From an uncultured Microbulbifer sp. (GTDB lineage Bacteria; Pseudomonadota; Gammaproteobacteria; Pseudomonadales; Cellvibrionaceae): a DNA stretch of 64,000 nucleotides. Numbering within the stretch: the first letter of the stretch is position 1; each line of letters starts with the position of its first letter. Positions 1 through 9,265 of the stretch are shown one piece after another. The stretch spans positions 1-64,000 of the forward strand of contig NZ_CANMKV010000001.1 of the NCBI RefSeq assembly GCF_947498635.1. The letters are read 5' to 3'. The position numbers were made by a program, and so were the translations under genes. The notes beneath the pieces were generated by a model that had not been told where the DNA came from, did not search any database, and saw nothing but the letters and a program-made list of their open reading frames with translations.

Positions 1-114
1 ATTTTTGGATATGGAAAAGTCCGCTATCGAGGTTTAAAGAAAAACACCCAGCGTCTGTGTATGCTGGCCGGCTTTACCAACTTATTAATTGGAAAAAAAT
101 ATCTGCCGCACTAG
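1..114 (+). mobile_element. IS5-family transposase, C-terminal fragment
   Basis: The window opens inside a reading frame that ends at a TAG at 112-114. Its 37 residues contain KVRYRGLKKNT followed by a leucine-rich tail (LCMLAGFTNLLIGKKYL). This matches the end of IS5-type DDE transposases, where a conserved K-x-R-Y-R-G-L segment precedes the last helix. The rest of the element lies upstream of the window, so I cannot tell whether the copy is intact. The family assignment rests on this short motif only. Confidence 0.7.
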
Positions 115-125
115 GTCCAGTGCGT

Positions 126-152
126 CTGAAATCTGCAAAACGCAGATTTCAG
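126..152. repeat. 11-bp perfect stem-loop after the transposase end
   Basis: CTGAAATCTGC (126-136) and its exact complement (142-152) flank a five-base AAAAC loop, 12 bases after the transposase stop. There is no U-run, so it is not a classical terminator. It may be part of the IS right end or a structure limiting read-through. Confidence 0.6.
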
Positions 153-917
153 GGAATGAAAATGGGGATAAATACGTATGGAAACCTGATTTTTGACTAA
201 AAAACATTCATTTTTTGCTGTGTGAAACCTAATGCATAGTTAGAAAGCCATTTTTCAGAGTCTCCAAAGATATACTACCGATATTAATGATATGAACAAA
301 ATTAAATTAGATACCATTTAGTTTGCAATAAGAACCCACATGTTGGCCTTTATATATCAGCTGAGGAGACCTTTGTCGCCAAAGGACAGAAAAATATACC
401 AACTAATTTTTTACAATGACAGACTGATAAATACTCACCAAGGCAGCACCTACACAAGACTACCTATTTTATTATTAGATACCTATCAAAATATTTTTAA
501 TTTTTTTTTGAAACTGTATAGTATCAATTGCCTGATAAAATTTGACAAACCTCCTGTAGAGAGTAAGGGCCAGTTTGAAAAAAACTATGGTGCCAGCTCC
601 CGATAAGACACACAGACTGATACCATTAAGGAATTGCAGTCCCAAGTAAAAAATACTTTGAGTTGAAAATATAATCTATAAATACAGGTCAATTTAAAAG
701 TCTATTGAGGAACCCCTCGCTCACTACAAACAAATATAAAACACACAAAATTACAAATGATTACTATTCTCAACAAGATGCCACAGCTAAACAATAAAAA
801 CCTCCCGAGAAAATTTTTTATGGATATTTCCTACACTTACACAGCCAAAAAATTAATTATAAGCAAGCCAATATAGATAAAAAATAAAACCTGACAAGAT
901 CCACTTTTGAATATTCC
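153..917. other. AT-rich intergenic stretch, no gene seen
   Basis: About 765 bases of AT-rich DNA between the transposase tail and the MocR-type gene. The one moderate open frame (340-606) has no ribosome-binding site, low-complexity composition and no recognisable motif, so I do not call it. The regulator's promoter should lie in the last 150 bases, but I see no convincing -35/-10 pair. Confidence 0.6.
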
Positions 918-2402
918 ATGGTGCAAGCGGTGAGCACTCCAGACTTTTCTGACTTATCCCTCAATAGAACTCAACCCCTTCAGAAGCAACTCTATCAAGC
1001 ATTGATAGAGTGGATAATTAACGGCCGATTAGCAGCAGGCTCAAAACTTCTGTCATCACGAAGAATGTCCGAATGCTTAAATATTAGTCGCAATACAGTT
1101 ACCCAAGTTATAGAACAATTAAAAAACGAGGGTTGTCTAATTAGCAAGGCTGGCAAAGGTGTTTTTGTTTCCAAACACCTACCTCCCGGTATTGTTGAAT
1201 TCCAAAAACCTCACACTCTCAACAAGGAAAAACTCCGTGACAACTCCTTGCCTAGGCTGTCAAAATTTAGTGAGTTTTTAAAATCCAGACCCCGCACAAT
1301 ATCCAGATGGCCCACACTACTTCCTTTTTCACCAGGTGTTCCTGATCTAAAAGCTTTTCCTTTTTCAATTTGGAATAAAATTTATCGACAACATCAAGAT
1401 AGAATTCCAATTAGCGGATATGGAGACCCAGCCGGATATCTTCCTTTAAGAGAAAGGCTAGCAGAGTATTTGCTTGTTTCACGGGGTGTTCGCTGCACTT
1501 CAGATCAGATCATTATTACGAACGGGAGGCAGGAGGCTTTAAACATTTGCGCTCAAACCATATTAAATTTTGGTGATTCTGTATTAATGGAAAACCCTGG
1601 ATTTCGGGGTGCCCGATTTGCATTTAACTCAATGAATGCAAGGATTAATCTAATAAAATTAAAAAGAAATCATCTAGACATAGATCAAATATTAAATGAT
1701 GACTTAAACGCTAAAATTCTTTATACAACTCCAAACTATCAGCATCCTATGGGCGGAGTTATCCCACCTGATGATAGAAATAAGCTATTGGACTGGGCAG
1801 AGAACTCTAAGTGCTGGATACTGGAAGATGAAGCCAGCAGCTCTTTCTCATTTCAAGAAAAACCACAAGCTGCTTTACAAGGCATGCGGGAAAATACCCC
1901 TGTAATATTTATTGGTAGCTTCAATAGGGTTTTAATTCCCAGCTTAAGATTAGGCTACCTTGTGGTACCCAAGTCAGTGGCATCATCATTTACAGATACA
2001 AAATCTGTACTTTCAGGCCCATCCACCCTACTCTACCAGGCAATGTTAGCTGACTTTATGGACGAAGGACATTTCGTTCGACATATACGTAGAATGCAAA
2101 AAAACTATCAAAAGAAATGGGACCACTTATGTGAGTTAATTAGATTCTGGTTAGAGCCTAGTGTCGAACTAGTTACAAGTAGTGTAGCTATGTATGTAGT
2201 TATACTTACCCCCATGTATGATGATACTCGTCTTTCAGAAAAACTAATCCAAAGGGGATTTGGCAGTGCGCCTCTTTCACTATCTGATGCTAGAGAAAAA
2301 AAAATATCTGGCCTGGTACTCGGGTGCGCCAATACAACCCGGCTTCAGCGCGAACAGCTTGTACAGTATTTAGCTGACATTTTAAAAAAACAAGAACAAT
2401 AG
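918..2402 (+). CDS. MocR/PdxR-type regulator (GntR HTH + aminotransferase-like domain)
   Basis: 494 residues, the normal length for MocR regulators. Residues 15-90 form a GntR winged helix (LSSRRMSECLNISRNTVTQ, then EGCLISKAGKGVFV). Residues 135-490 form a fold-type I aminotransferase domain with ITNGRQEALN near 200 and TPNYQHPMG near 271. In the family the PLP Schiff-base lysine sits in a G-[ST]-F-S-K motif; here the motif is GSFNR and the lysine position is Arg337 (codon AGG, 1926-1928). The usual E-D-D-Y-D-S block is EDEASSS. The domain may therefore not bind PLP covalently. No PLP or amine-metabolism gene lies next to it on the same strand, so the target is unknown. Confidence 0.85.
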   Translation: MVQAVSTPDFSDLSLNRTQPLQKQLYQALIEWIINGRLAAGSKLLSSRRMSECLNISRNTVTQVIEQLKNEGCLISKAGKGVFVSKHLPPGIVEFQKPHTLNKEKLRDNSLPRLSKFSEFLKSRPRTISRWPTLLPFSPGVPDLKAFPFSIWNKIYRQHQDRIPISGYGDPAGYLPLRERLAEYLLVSRGVRCTSDQIIITNGRQEALNICAQTILNFGDSVLMENPGFRGARFAFNSMNARINLIKLKRNHLDIDQILNDDLNAKILYTTPNYQHPMGGVIPPDDRNKLLDWAENSKCWILEDEASSSFSFQEKPQAALQGMRENTPVIFIGSFNRVLIPSLRLGYLVVPKSVASSFTDTKSVLSGPSTLLYQAMLADFMDEGHFVRHIRRMQKNYQKKWDHLCELIRFWLEPSVELVTSSVAMYVVILTPMYDDTRLSEKLIQRGFGSAPLSLSDAREKKISGLVLGCANTTRLQREQLVQYLADILKKQEQ

Positions 2403-2554
2403 AACTCTTTAGGTTCTATACCTGCTTAACCTATTATCCCTTTGGTTTTATTGTAAACGCTTAATTAGTTTCCAGAAAGCCTACAACAAACCATTGGGAC
2501 TCCCTCCTAACGAACTTATAAAAACCATCCTAGATCGAGCTATATGTTCATTGA

Positions 2555-3616
2555 CTAACGGTTAAATAAGCCTTGAACACTTTTGACACGCAGAAAAAGC
2601 AATTTGATTTTTTCTGGAATGGCTCTTGCTCCAACACTGCCTAAAAAGAAGAAATGCCCCCCCGGCACACTCTGAGAAAAGTATTTCCCTGAGGTTTCAA
2701 TAATAGTTTTCAAGCCTTCCCATTGCGCAGGAGAAAGTTTATCTAAGCTCTTAACACCAAGTATTTCCTTAATCAAAATTCGATCCCGAATAAACGCCCA
2801 ATCAGATACATTCAACAAAACATTTTCCGCATCACATTGGGAGTTACCATGGATAACTACAGGAAAAGGATAACTTTCATAGTCGAAAGTATTCGCAGAA
2901 AACAAACTTCCTTTAAAATCCTCAATAAAACGGTTAGCTTTGTACATTAAACCTGCACCGATCAAACCCACAGGAGTGGCTCCCAATATTCGCTCCCGAT
3001 AGACATCCTGCTCCAGAATAGTATGACCGCTATAGCTATTCTGCTTTTCTAAAGATTTAAAGAACCATGGATATAAACACTCACGGTTAGCCAAACCCTC
3101 TGGTGTCATTGTGATATTCTCTGCATTTGCCTTTGGGATAAAACCAGGAACTGCAGGATCTCCAGACATAGCGACAAACATCGCAATTGAAATATTTTTA
3201 CCTATAGCCGCTCGTCCTAACGCTCCGGCAATTTTACACCCCATACTCCAGCCGCAAACAATCACTTCACCCTGTAAGTTATTTTTTGATCTCACTTTTT
3301 CAATCACTTCCACAACTTGCTTACCCCAGTCAGCAATTGTGAAACTGGGAAAGAAACCATCAAATATTTGATTAGCAATAGGATAAGATATCGCAAGAAA
3401 AGGATAGCCTGCGCGATGTACCCAATAACTGACAAAATCATCTTCACGAGTTCCTGGGCAACCATAAAAGATACGCGCCAGATGAGAGTTTCCCGGAACA
3501 AACACCATCAAAGGCTTAGAGGCATCGGCAGCAATATAGCGGTAGAGAACGGGAAACCCGGCCGCAGAAACTAAGACTTCACCTTCCTGTAACTTCCCTA
3601 TTGCTGTTTTTTTCAT
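2555..3616 (-). CDS. Alpha/beta hydrolase-fold protein
   Basis: About 353 residues from ATG at 3616; a GTG eight codons earlier (3640) is possible, and neither has a strong ribosome-binding site. The nucleophile elbow is GWSMG (G-x-S-x-G), preceded by a strand rich in valine (GEVIVCGWSMG). An early PLMVFVPGN segment looks like the first core strand and oxyanion region. A near-C-terminal SVPGGHFFFLG contains the likely catalytic histidine. There is no signal peptide, so it should be cytoplasmic. The substrate is unknown. It stands alone between the regulator and msrA. Confidence 0.7.
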   Translation of the reverse strand: MKKTAIGKLQEGEVLVSAAGFPVLYRYIAADASKPLMVFVPGNSHLARIFYGCPGTREDDFVSYWVHRAGYPFLAISYPIANQIFDGFFPSFTIADWGKQVVEVIEKVRSKNNLQGEVIVCGWSMGCKIAGALGRAAIGKNISIAMFVAMSGDPAVPGFIPKANAENITMTPEGLANRECLYPWFFKSLEKQNSYSGHTILEQDVYRERILGATPVGLIGAGLMYKANRFIEDFKGSLFSANTFDYESYPFPVVIHGNSQCDAENVLLNVSDWAFIRDRILIKEILGVKSLDKLSPAQWEGLKTIIETSGKYFSQSVPGGHFFFLGSVGARAIPEKIKLLFLRVKSVQGLFNR

Positions 3617-3694
3617 ACTCTTGTCATAACCGCCACCCACTTTTTAAGCTTTAGGAGTGGACCTCAGAGAGATATCGATATAGGCATCACTTAA

Positions 3695-4285
3695 TTAACC
3701 CGATGCTTTACCCCAAACTTCCTCAAGCCTTTGATCGCGCCCACAGCGGAAACGATAGTATTTATAACGCAGGGGATTACGTTGATAGTAGTTCTGATGG
3801 TAGGCCTCTGCGGGGAAAAATGTCGCCGCCGGTTTTATCTGGGTGACAACTTTCTTACCCAGCTCAGCCTCTACCTTCTTCTTACTCTCTTCAGCCAGCT
3901 TCTTCTCTTCTTCATTGCCATAAAAGATCTCTGCACGGTACTGGTCGCCCCGATCACAAAACTGGCCACCGGCATCAAAGGGGTCTACATTGTGCCAAAA
4001 AATATTGAGTAACTCAGAATAACTCACTTTGTCTGCATCATATTTAACTTGCACCACCTCGGCATGGCCGGTACCACCAGCAGAAACCTGATCATAGGAG
4101 GGGTTCTTCACATGGCCACCGCTATAACCTGAAGTGGTTTCCAGCACACCTTTGACCTTGTCAAATGGTGGCTCCATACACCAGAAGCAACCGCCGGCAA
4201 AAATCGCTGTGCGGATATTAGGAGAATCCTGGGCATATCCGAGGGTGGCTGACAAAAGAAGTAACAGAGCTAAAATACCGCGCAT
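3695..4285 (-). CDS. msrA: Peptide-methionine (S)-S-oxide reductase MsrA, exported
   Basis: 196 residues. A signal peptide (LALLLLLSATLGYAQ) is followed by the MsrA domain. The active-site motif GGCFWCMEPPFD carries the catalytic Cys33, and the family blocks TSGYSGGHVKNPSYDQV, GTGHAEVVQVKYD and FFPAEAYHQNYY follow in order. It reduces the S-epimer of methionine sulfoxide; the signal peptide places it in the periplasm, whereas the E. coli housekeeping MsrA is cytoplasmic. It is the last gene on this strand after the alcohol dehydrogenase, 63 bases away, and could be co-transcribed with it. Confidence 0.92.
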   Translation of the reverse strand: MRGILALLLLLSATLGYAQDSPNIRTAIFAGGCFWCMEPPFDKVKGVLETTSGYSGGHVKNPSYDQVSAGGTGHAEVVQVKYDADKVSYSELLNIFWHNVDPFDAGGQFCDRGDQYRAEIFYGNEEEKKLAEESKKKVEAELGKKVVTQIKPAATFFPAEAYHQNYYQRNPLRYKYYRFRCGRDQRLEEVWGKASG

Positions 4286-4348
4286 AACGAATTCCTCTGG
4301 ACAATTCTATTGATAGGTAATCTTCTGTCGGCTTATAGAGGGAAACTC

Positions 4349-5533
4349 TTACAGTGTGACAGCACCCTGGCAGGCGCGCAGGAAAATATCGCGGTATTCC
4401 ACCGCATTAAAAGACATAGGGTTACTGGCGGCAGAGGGATCATCCGCAGCCATACGACCAACCTTATCGGCATCATCCGTTCCAATGCCAATTTCTTCCA
4501 AGGTATGCGGAATACCCAGCTGCTTGCGTAGGCCTATAACCCAGTCATACACGGCATCAAAGCCACTCTCAAATCTGTCTTTTCCGCTCAATTGCAATGA
4601 AAGCGCCAATTGCCCCATGGGAATCTCTATGGCGGGCCGGTTTGCGATAAGGACATAAGGCATCAATATGGCATTGAGTAGGCCGTGGTGCTTATCGTAA
4701 AGCGCACCAAGAGGGTGTGCGAGGGCGTGAATGGCCCCCAAGCCTCGCTGGAAAGCCGTTGCTCCCATACAGGAGGCTACCAGCATCTGTTGTCGCGACT
4801 TCAGCTCGGTACCAATCATGTACGCTCGAGGAAGATAATTCTTGATCAGCCGCATGCCCTGCAGGGCAATGCCTTCCGCCATGGGGTGGTACATCCGCGA
4901 ATAATAGGATTCCAGGTTATGGGAAAGGGCATCCATCCCTGTGGCCGCAGTAACTTCGGGGGGCAGCTCAAGGGTTAGTTCAGCATCCAGGATTACGATA
5001 TTCGGCAAGATATTCGGATGAAAAATCAATCGCTTGATTTGCGCGGCGTCATCAGTGATCACGGCTACCCGCCCCACTTCTGAACCCGTTCCAGCCGTGG
5101 TGGGTACCGCGATCACCGGAACCATGCCGTTCGGGTCGACGCGTTTATAGTTATCGCCAATATCTTCAAAATCCCAAATGGGACGATGCTGCCCGGCCAT
5201 TAGGGCGATCGCCTTACCGGCATCGATGGCCGAGCCACCACCGAAGGCGATTACGCCGTCGCAATTTTTATCTCGTAACAGCTCGACACCACAGTCAATA
5301 TTCTCATCGTTGGGATTCCCCTTGATTGAGGAGAAAATCTCCACCTCCAAGCCATATTCCTTACAAGGCGCTAATGCGCGTTGAAGCAATGGTATCCCGG
5401 CAATACCGGGATCCGTTACCAGTAAGGGGTGCTGCATATTGAGATCAGAGCAGGCTTTGGCAAGATCTGATATCCGGCCGGGACCAACCCAAATATTGGT
5501 AGGGAAATTCCAGTTAACCCGGTATTTATCCAC
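4349..5533 (-). CDS. Iron-containing (group III) alcohol dehydrogenase
   Basis: 394 residues, full length for the family. The NAD-binding motif GGGSAIDAGK lies at 98-107, and PTTAGTGSEVG near 144-154. The metal ligands align with the Asp-His-His-His set of FucO-type enzymes: Asp201, His205, His269 and His283. It oxidises a primary alcohol or reduces an aldehyde in the cytoplasm. Upstream on the same strand are an aldehyde dehydrogenase and a PuuA-like ligase, which suggests that the substrate is a gamma-glutamylated amino alcohol or its aldehyde. That substrate is inference. Confidence 0.88.
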   Translation of the reverse strand: MDKYRVNWNFPTNIWVGPGRISDLAKACSDLNMQHPLLVTDPGIAGIPLLQRALAPCKEYGLEVEIFSSIKGNPNDENIDCGVELLRDKNCDGVIAFGGGSAIDAGKAIALMAGQHRPIWDFEDIGDNYKRVDPNGMVPVIAVPTTAGTGSEVGRVAVITDDAAQIKRLIFHPNILPNIVILDAELTLELPPEVTAATGMDALSHNLESYYSRMYHPMAEGIALQGMRLIKNYLPRAYMIGTELKSRQQMLVASCMGATAFQRGLGAIHALAHPLGALYDKHHGLLNAILMPYVLIANRPAIEIPMGQLALSLQLSGKDRFESGFDAVYDWVIGLRKQLGIPHTLEEIGIGTDDADKVGRMAADDPSAASNPMSFNAVEYRDIFLRACQGAVTL

Positions 5534-5766
5534 ATTATCCTCTCTGCCTTTACCGCCTAACCACTTAAAATTTCTAGTTATCCACAGTCTCTATGCGTTT
5601 AACCGATAGGATAAGGTTAAAAACAAACTTTCTGTGCATGGCCTCGCCGCTATCTGGATATCCCACCTGTAAAAGCTCGGGGTTATTATCCATAGGCCAA
5701 ACTACAGCTGAAAAAAGCACGATTGTCATTTTAGTAATTGGACCTATAAAACCAGCAGAAGCATCA

Positions 5767-5988
5767 TTAATCGACTACATCTTCTAAGGGCTCGATAGAT
5801 TCAACTAACTTAATCACTGGAGTAAAGTCCACTGAATGACAGTCACCTTGATAGGACGCTATCAGTAGATCGCTCCCATCCCCCAAAAACCAATTTGCCG
5901 AACACTTCCCTTCCGATGTAAAAGTGACAAAGTAACCGGAATATTTGCCAATCTGTACCGAAGAAACTGGATGCTCCAAAGGATGCAT
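5767..5988 (-). CDS. Second half of a small secreted protein, probably frameshifted
   Basis: 73 residues from ATG at 5988, with no export signal of its own. Its frame is also open upstream across the end of the preceding frame, where it would read P-S-A-F-L-K before the methionine. It therefore looks like the C-terminal half of the protein begun at 6227, separated by one base in or near a four-C run (6004-6007). I do not recognise the family; Cys28 and Cys50 could form a disulfide. It could instead be a separate small gene, but there is no clear ribosome-binding site. Confidence 0.45.
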   Translation of the reverse strand: MHPLEHPVSSVQIGKYSGYFVTFTSEGKCSANWFLGDGSDLLIASYQGDCHSVDFTPVIKLVESIEPLEDVVD

Positions 5989-5990
5989 TT

Positions 5991-6227
5991 TTAAGAACGC
6001 ACTGGGGCTCCTCCATTAACCGACAACTCTTTCCTCAGAAAAAACCCCATCACATTGCCTGTATCATTCTGGCAAAATTCTATCCCCACATAGTCATTAT
6101 ATTCTCTGCGTATCGACCAACCATCAGGGACCTCTAAAGCAATATCTCTATAAACATAGGACTCCGCGTTTAGCACTAGGGGATAAGTTAAGAACAATCC
6201 ATAAATACAACAAGTAATCCACCTCAC
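5991..6227 (-). CDS. First half of a small secreted protein (signal peptide)
   Basis: 78 residues. MRWITCCIYGLFLTYPLVLNAES is a plausible signal peptide, followed by YVYRDIALEVPDGWSIRREY, the kind of start seen in small periplasmic or lipoprotein-like domains. The frame stops at 5991-5993, and the adjacent frame continues with similar composition to 5767. One missing or extra base around the C-run at 6004-6007 would fuse the two into a protein of about 152 residues. It lies between the aldehyde and alcohol dehydrogenase genes but does not look metabolic. Confidence 0.5.
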   Translation of the reverse strand: MRWITCCIYGLFLTYPLVLNAESYVYRDIALEVPDGWSIRREYNDYVGIEFCQNDTGNVMGFFLRKELSVNGGAPVRS

Positions 6228-6251
6228 AAATTTTCCCTCTTTACTGGTTTA

Positions 6252-7640
6252 CTAGCCCCCAACTTTAAAGTGAAATGATTTGGGCCTGGTTAGCTGCTCA
6301 AACCCGACTCTGGACAAAGTACACCCCCTGCCAGACTGTTTAACTCCGCTCCAGGCCAACTCTGGGTCTAAATAGTCGCAGCGATTGAGGAAAACGGTGC
6401 CCACTCGCAAGTGATCGCCAATTGCCAGGGCAGTTTCTTCATCTTGTGAAAAAATAGCTGCCGTCAAACCGAAAGGGCTATTATTCATTAATTCTAGAGC
6501 TTCACCATCGTCATGCACTTTTTGCACCCCTAAAACCGGGCCGAAAGATTCCTCGCGCATTAGCCGCATTTTGTGGCGCACACCGGTGAGTAGTTGCGGC
6601 GCCATATACTGAGTGCCGCGTTTGTCCTTGGAGAATTTATTACTCTGGAGGTGGGGCTGGGCGCCCTGTGCCAGTGCTTCGTCAATTTGACCTCGCACTT
6701 TTTCGGCAGCCTCCGCATTGACCAACGGACCCAGGGTTGTGTCAGGATTATCGGGCCGCCCCAACTGGTAGTCACCCACTAATGAAGCGGCACGCTCAAC
6801 AAACTCATCAAACAGATTTTCATGCACATAGGCGCGCTCAATACCACAACAGGACTGACCGGAGTTAAAAAAGGCTCCATCCACAACTGCTTCTATCGCC
6901 TGCTTAAGGTCTGCATCTTCCCGCACATAAGCCGGGTCTTTACCGCCCAATTCCAGCCCCAACTGGATAAATCGGCCAGCGATAGTGCGCTCTATATTGG
7001 CCCCCGCATCCACAGAACCGGTAAAAGCAATATGTTGAATTTCATCAGCACAGGCTAAACGTTGTGTATTTGAATGATTGAGATGTAGAAACTGAAAGAC
7101 CCCGTAGGGCAGGCCCGCCTCCCTAAAAGCCTCCACCATGCGCTCCGCGCATAAAGGCGTTTGCGCAGAGTGTTTTAATATGACCGCATTACCGGCCAGC
7201 AGGGATGGCACCACCGCATTAACCGCAGTTAAATAGGGATAGTTCCAGGGGGCGATCACCAGGGAAGTCCCCAGCGGCTCACGGCGTATAAAACGGGAAA
7301 ACCCCGGCTTGATTGGCAGATGGATATCTGCGAGAGCCTCTTCCGCCAAGTTCGCCATGGCGATGGCACGCTCAGCAAAACCATCTATTTCTCCCGGCGC
7401 ATAACGAATGGGTCTGCCCATCATCCAGCAGATTTCCTCTGCCAGTCGATGTTTTCGCTCAGTAAAAAATTCCACCGCACGGTGGACTATGGCAATACGC
7501 TCTAACATAGGGGTCAAGCGCCAGGCCCTTTGCGAAGACGCCGACCTATCCAGGGCTACACGAATTTCAGCTTCGCCGGCCAAGGCCCGCTCTAGATACA
7601 CACTGTTATCAACGGGGGAAATACAGCGCAGGTGGTGCAT
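6252..7640 (-). CDS. NAD(P)-dependent aldehyde dehydrogenase
   Basis: 462 residues, typical ALDH size. The general base Glu230 lies in LELGGKDP and the nucleophile Cys264 in FFNSGQSCC. APWNYPY near 130 is the cofactor-binding Asn region, and EESFGPVLGV and SPFGLTAAIF are further family blocks. It oxidises an aldehyde to the acid. It lies 89 bases downstream of the glutamine-synthetase-like gene on the same strand, with the iron alcohol dehydrogenase further on. This order fits ligation of an amine to glutamate followed by two oxidations of the attached chain. The exact substrate is unknown. Confidence 0.9.
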   Translation of the reverse strand: MHHLRCISPVDNSVYLERALAGEAEIRVALDRSASSQRAWRLTPMLERIAIVHRAVEFFTERKHRLAEEICWMMGRPIRYAPGEIDGFAERAIAMANLAEEALADIHLPIKPGFSRFIRREPLGTSLVIAPWNYPYLTAVNAVVPSLLAGNAVILKHSAQTPLCAERMVEAFREAGLPYGVFQFLHLNHSNTQRLACADEIQHIAFTGSVDAGANIERTIAGRFIQLGLELGGKDPAYVREDADLKQAIEAVVDGAFFNSGQSCCGIERAYVHENLFDEFVERAASLVGDYQLGRPDNPDTTLGPLVNAEAAEKVRGQIDEALAQGAQPHLQSNKFSKDKRGTQYMAPQLLTGVRHKMRLMREESFGPVLGVQKVHDDGEALELMNNSPFGLTAAIFSQDEETALAIGDHLRVGTVFLNRCDYLDPELAWSGVKQSGRGCTLSRVGFEQLTRPKSFHFKVGG

Positions 7641-7729
7641 TTTAACTATCCGTTATCGCCGGCATAACCGGCATACATTGATTTCCCTTCAACATAAAAA
7701 ACCACTGAAGCGCACTGTTAGAATGCCAT

Positions 7730-9103
7730 TTAAATAATTTCGAAATACCTATCCAATTCCCAATCAGTGACATGGCGGCGATACTCGCGCTCCTCCCACT
7801 CGCGACTGGCGGCGAAGTGCTCAATAAATTCACTGCCAAACAATTCATATGCAGCTTCAGAGTTTTTCAGGCGCTGCGCTGCATCCCACAACGTGGTCGG
7901 CAGTATTTGCTGTGCCTGCGGGGCCAAAGCATAGGCATTGCCCTCAATCGGATCGCTGGGCTGCCACTGTTGCATCACGCCGTATAGGCCGGAACCCAGT
8001 GCGGCGGCCAGGGCCAGATAGGGATTGGCATCGGCTGCGCCGAGGCGGTATTCCACCCGCTGGGATTTATCGCATCCGGGAATAACACGAAGGGCCGTGG
8101 TGCGATTTTCCACTCCCCAATTAGCGTCAGTCGGCGCCCAGAACCCAGGTACCAAGCGGCGATAGCTGTTAATCGTGGGCGCGAACAGAGCCAGAAATTC
8201 CGGCATCAAACGCTGTTGACCGGCAATAAAGTGACGCATGGTTTCACTTATGCCCTGGGACCGGCTTCCATCGAAAAAAGCAGAATGGCCACGATCAACA
8301 TCACACAGCGAGAGGTGTATATGTCCACTCTGTCCTGGGTAATCACTGGACCAGCGGGACATAAAGGTCGCCATTAACCCCATTCGCTGTGCCAACACTT
8401 TCATAAATGTTTTAAACAGCGCCGCCTTATCCCCTGCAGCCTCGGCACCATCCACTGTAATCGCTGCCTCGAGAACGCCGGGACCGGTTTCTGTGTGCAG
8501 GCTTTCCATGGGGAAGTCCATCTGCTCGCCCATATCGAGGATTCCTCGGTAGAGCTCGGCATGCACCGAATTGCGCAGCATCGAGTAGCCAAACCAGTCC
8601 GGTGTGAAGGGCTTCAGGTTGCGAAAACCCTTTTCCCGTACCGACTCGGGTGTTTCATCAAATAAAAAGAACTCATATTCGAGGGCGGCAAAGGGCTCAA
8701 AACCAATTGCCCGACAGCGCTCCACCACCCGGCGCAGGGCTGCACGGGGACACACGGCCTGAGCTCGGTCATCAAACTCGGCCAAAAACAGCAGCATATT
8801 GTCTTCGAAGGGAATATCGCGGCAGCTGTCCGGCAGGATGCGTACTGCGGCATCCGGGTAACCTGTGTGCCAGCCGGTGTAGCGGGCGTTGTCATAGAGT
8901 TGGTCTTTAACATCCCAGCCCAGAATCACGTCGCAGAAGGAAAACCCTTTATCCAGAGAGGAGAAAAATTTTTCACGACTCATATATTTGCCGCGCATGA
9001 CCCCGTCCAAATCAAACAGGCCCACTTTGACATGACTAAGACCGCGCGCCTCTACGATGGCACGGGCCTCCTGAACGGTTTTTACCTCCCGAGCTTTGAT
9101 CAT
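7730..9103 (-). CDS. Glutamine synthetase-like gamma-glutamyl-amine ligase (PuuA type)
   Basis: 457 residues. The glutamine synthetase catalytic fold is evident: LEYEFFLFDETPES carries the metal-binding glutamates, HTETGPGVLEAAI the next ligand, SGHIHLSLCD the ATP/metal histidine, and NRTTALRVI and RVEYRLGAADANPY the C-terminal arginine and glutamate blocks. The adenylylation loop tyrosine of GlnA is not apparent, and the length matches PuuA rather than GlnA. Members ligate glutamate to amines such as putrescine. Neighbouring dehydrogenases support a catabolic amine or amino-alcohol role. Start ATG 9103; the gene is divergent from ppa. Confidence 0.85.
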   Translation of the reverse strand: MIKAREVKTVQEARAIVEARGLSHVKVGLFDLDGVMRGKYMSREKFFSSLDKGFSFCDVILGWDVKDQLYDNARYTGWHTGYPDAAVRILPDSCRDIPFEDNMLLFLAEFDDRAQAVCPRAALRRVVERCRAIGFEPFAALEYEFFLFDETPESVREKGFRNLKPFTPDWFGYSMLRNSVHAELYRGILDMGEQMDFPMESLHTETGPGVLEAAITVDGAEAAGDKAALFKTFMKVLAQRMGLMATFMSRWSSDYPGQSGHIHLSLCDVDRGHSAFFDGSRSQGISETMRHFIAGQQRLMPEFLALFAPTINSYRRLVPGFWAPTDANWGVENRTTALRVIPGCDKSQRVEYRLGAADANPYLALAAALGSGLYGVMQQWQPSDPIEGNAYALAPQAQQILPTTLWDAAQRLKNSEAAYELFGSEFIEHFAASREWEEREYRRHVTDWELDRYFEII

Positions 9104-9195
9104 GACCGTCCCTGCCCCGTTGTTGTTATCAATGACTTACAGGATAGACCCGCCAGCCAATCATTGACGTCCGATATTTCCTCCAAGGGCGTGGC

Positions 9196-9224
9196 TTTCA
9201 GCCGTGCCGAACTGCATATATAAT
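9196..9224 (+). promoter_or_regulatory. Probable sigma-70 promoter of ppa
   Basis: A perfect TATAAT (9219-9224) is followed by a GC-rich start region, 42 bases before the ppa ATG. The -35 at 17-18 bp spacing (TTTCAG/CTTTCA) is weak. The divergent glutamine-synthetase-like gene starts at 9103, so its promoter must overlap this intergenic stretch. Confidence 0.5.
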
Positions 9225-9265
9225 CCGCGCTCCAAATTTTTCGTTTTATCCAGTCAGGACCAGCA

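Noticed and set aside
340..606. 88-residue open frame near the left edge
   Set aside because: No ribosome-binding site, AT-rich composition, no motif or signal; looks like chance.
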